Assembly: GCA_944323055.1 (NCBI GenBank)
Contig: CALUQZ010000006.1
Location: 22,816-86,815 of the forward strand
Length of the DNA: 64,000 nt
Origin: an uncultured Acholeplasmatales bacterium
GTDB lineage: Bacteria > Bacillota_I > Bacilli_A > Acholeplasmatales > Anaeroplasmataceae
Direction of reading: 5' to 3'
Under the pieces are notes generated by a model, which saw nothing but the letters and a program-made list of their open reading frames with translations, did not search any database and had not been told where the DNA came from. Of the stretch, positions 63,859 through 64,000 are shown one piece after another (within the stretch, counting starts at the first letter, position 1; the number at the start of each line of letters is the position of its first letter). Position numbers and translations under genes: made by a program.

Positions 63859-64000
63859 ATGATTAGAATAGGTGTAGATGCAATGGGTGGCGATTATGGA
63901 CTTGATTCAACTATAAAAGCAAGTCTAGATATCGTTAAAGAATATAAAGATGTAACAGTTGTATTATATGGTAAGGAAGAAGAAATCAGTAAAAGACTTA
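63859..64000 (+). CDS. plsX: Phosphate acyltransferase PlsX (5' part)
   Basis: The first 47 residues are visible and the gene runs off the right edge. IRIGVDAMGGDYGLDSTIKA is the standard PlsX start. PlsX interconverts acyl-ACP and acyl-phosphate, so it links the FakA product to phospholipid synthesis. The ribosome-like GAAAGGGA lies about 20 bases before the ATG, farther than usual. No FapR-type operator is visible in the 107-base gap before it. Confidence 0.93.
   Translation, partial: MIRIGVDAMGGDYGLDSTIKASLDIVKEYKDVTVVLYGKEEEISKRL

Noticed and set aside
1..64000. Mycoplasma-type code (TGA as tryptophan)
   Set aside because: Gene ends at TGA agree with family lengths and tryptophan codons are TGG throughout.
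1..64000. CRISPR arrays, insertion sequences and rRNA genes
   Set aside because: No regularly spaced repeats, transposase motifs or rRNA sequence were seen on reading the window; small or degenerate ones could be missed without a computed search.

Overview
The window is AT-rich chromosomal DNA from a low-GC Firmicute of the Bacilli/Mollicutes-like kind, probably an uncultured gut lineage. TGG encodes tryptophan and TGA is used as a stop (for example at 1292-1294 and 1590-1592), so this is not the Mycoplasma code. Many gene orders match Bacillus subtilis: pgsA-recA-rny-ymdB-miaB-ricA-mutS-mutL-miaA, comEA-comEC-holA-rpsT, mnmA-recD2-alaS-ruvX-DUF1292-trmR, aroQ-efp and rpmB-fakA-recG-plsX. Species cannot be named from this sequence alone. 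Genes are tightly packed with many 1-20 nt overlaps. Clear TTGACA/TATAAT promoters and short hairpin-plus-T terminators delimit most units.

1-15,077: a mixed metabolic region. It holds an orphan AAA-type ATPase, a cytoplasmic GH28 pectin hydrolase with small membrane proteins, a DegV fatty-acid-binding protein, a KtrB/KtrA potassium importer with a diacylglycerol-kinase-like lipid kinase, a cysteine desulfidase-like protein, a SIMPL protein, YbaK, an unknown protein, and a second pectin cluster (beta-propeller protein, GH28, nucleotidyltransferase). Neither pectin cluster has a secretion signal, which suggests breakdown of imported oligogalacturonides.

15,132-26,300: an accessory island beside a tRNA-Lys(CUU) gene. 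First comes about 1.4 kb of small or broken reading frames. Then follows a four-gene operon (16,586-26,127): a protein with a CoiA-like zinc N-terminus, a coiled-coil protein with a possible degenerate AAA domain, an unknown 320-residue protein, and a 1,697-residue DEAH helicase with zinc clusters of the DUF1998 type. Its architecture resembles anti-phage systems built on large DUF1998 helicases (Druantia DruE, DISARM DrmA), but the companions do not match any set I recognise. This is the best candidate for an undescribed system. A long, perfect 18-bp stem with a structured loop closes the island.

26,333-42,249: PlsC, NAD biosynthesis (nadD-nadE), tRNA thiolation (mnmA), recD2, alaS, ruvX, a DUF1292 protein with a His/Cys-rich tail, trmR, a self-regulated marR-phosphodiesterase pair, the DNA-uptake genes comEA/comEC, holA and rpsT.

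42,372-59,564: pgsA, recA, an unknown membrane-anchored protein, RNase Y and its usual neighbours, a large tail-anchored protein with SAP-like modules and a Glu/Val/Pro-rich repeat, mutS, mutL, miaA, aroK, aroQ, efp and a CNNM-type membrane protein.

59,635-64,000: rpmB, then a long promoter-rich leader before fakA, recG and the start of plsX. FakA, DegV, PlsX and PlsC together point to incorporation of exogenous fatty acids.
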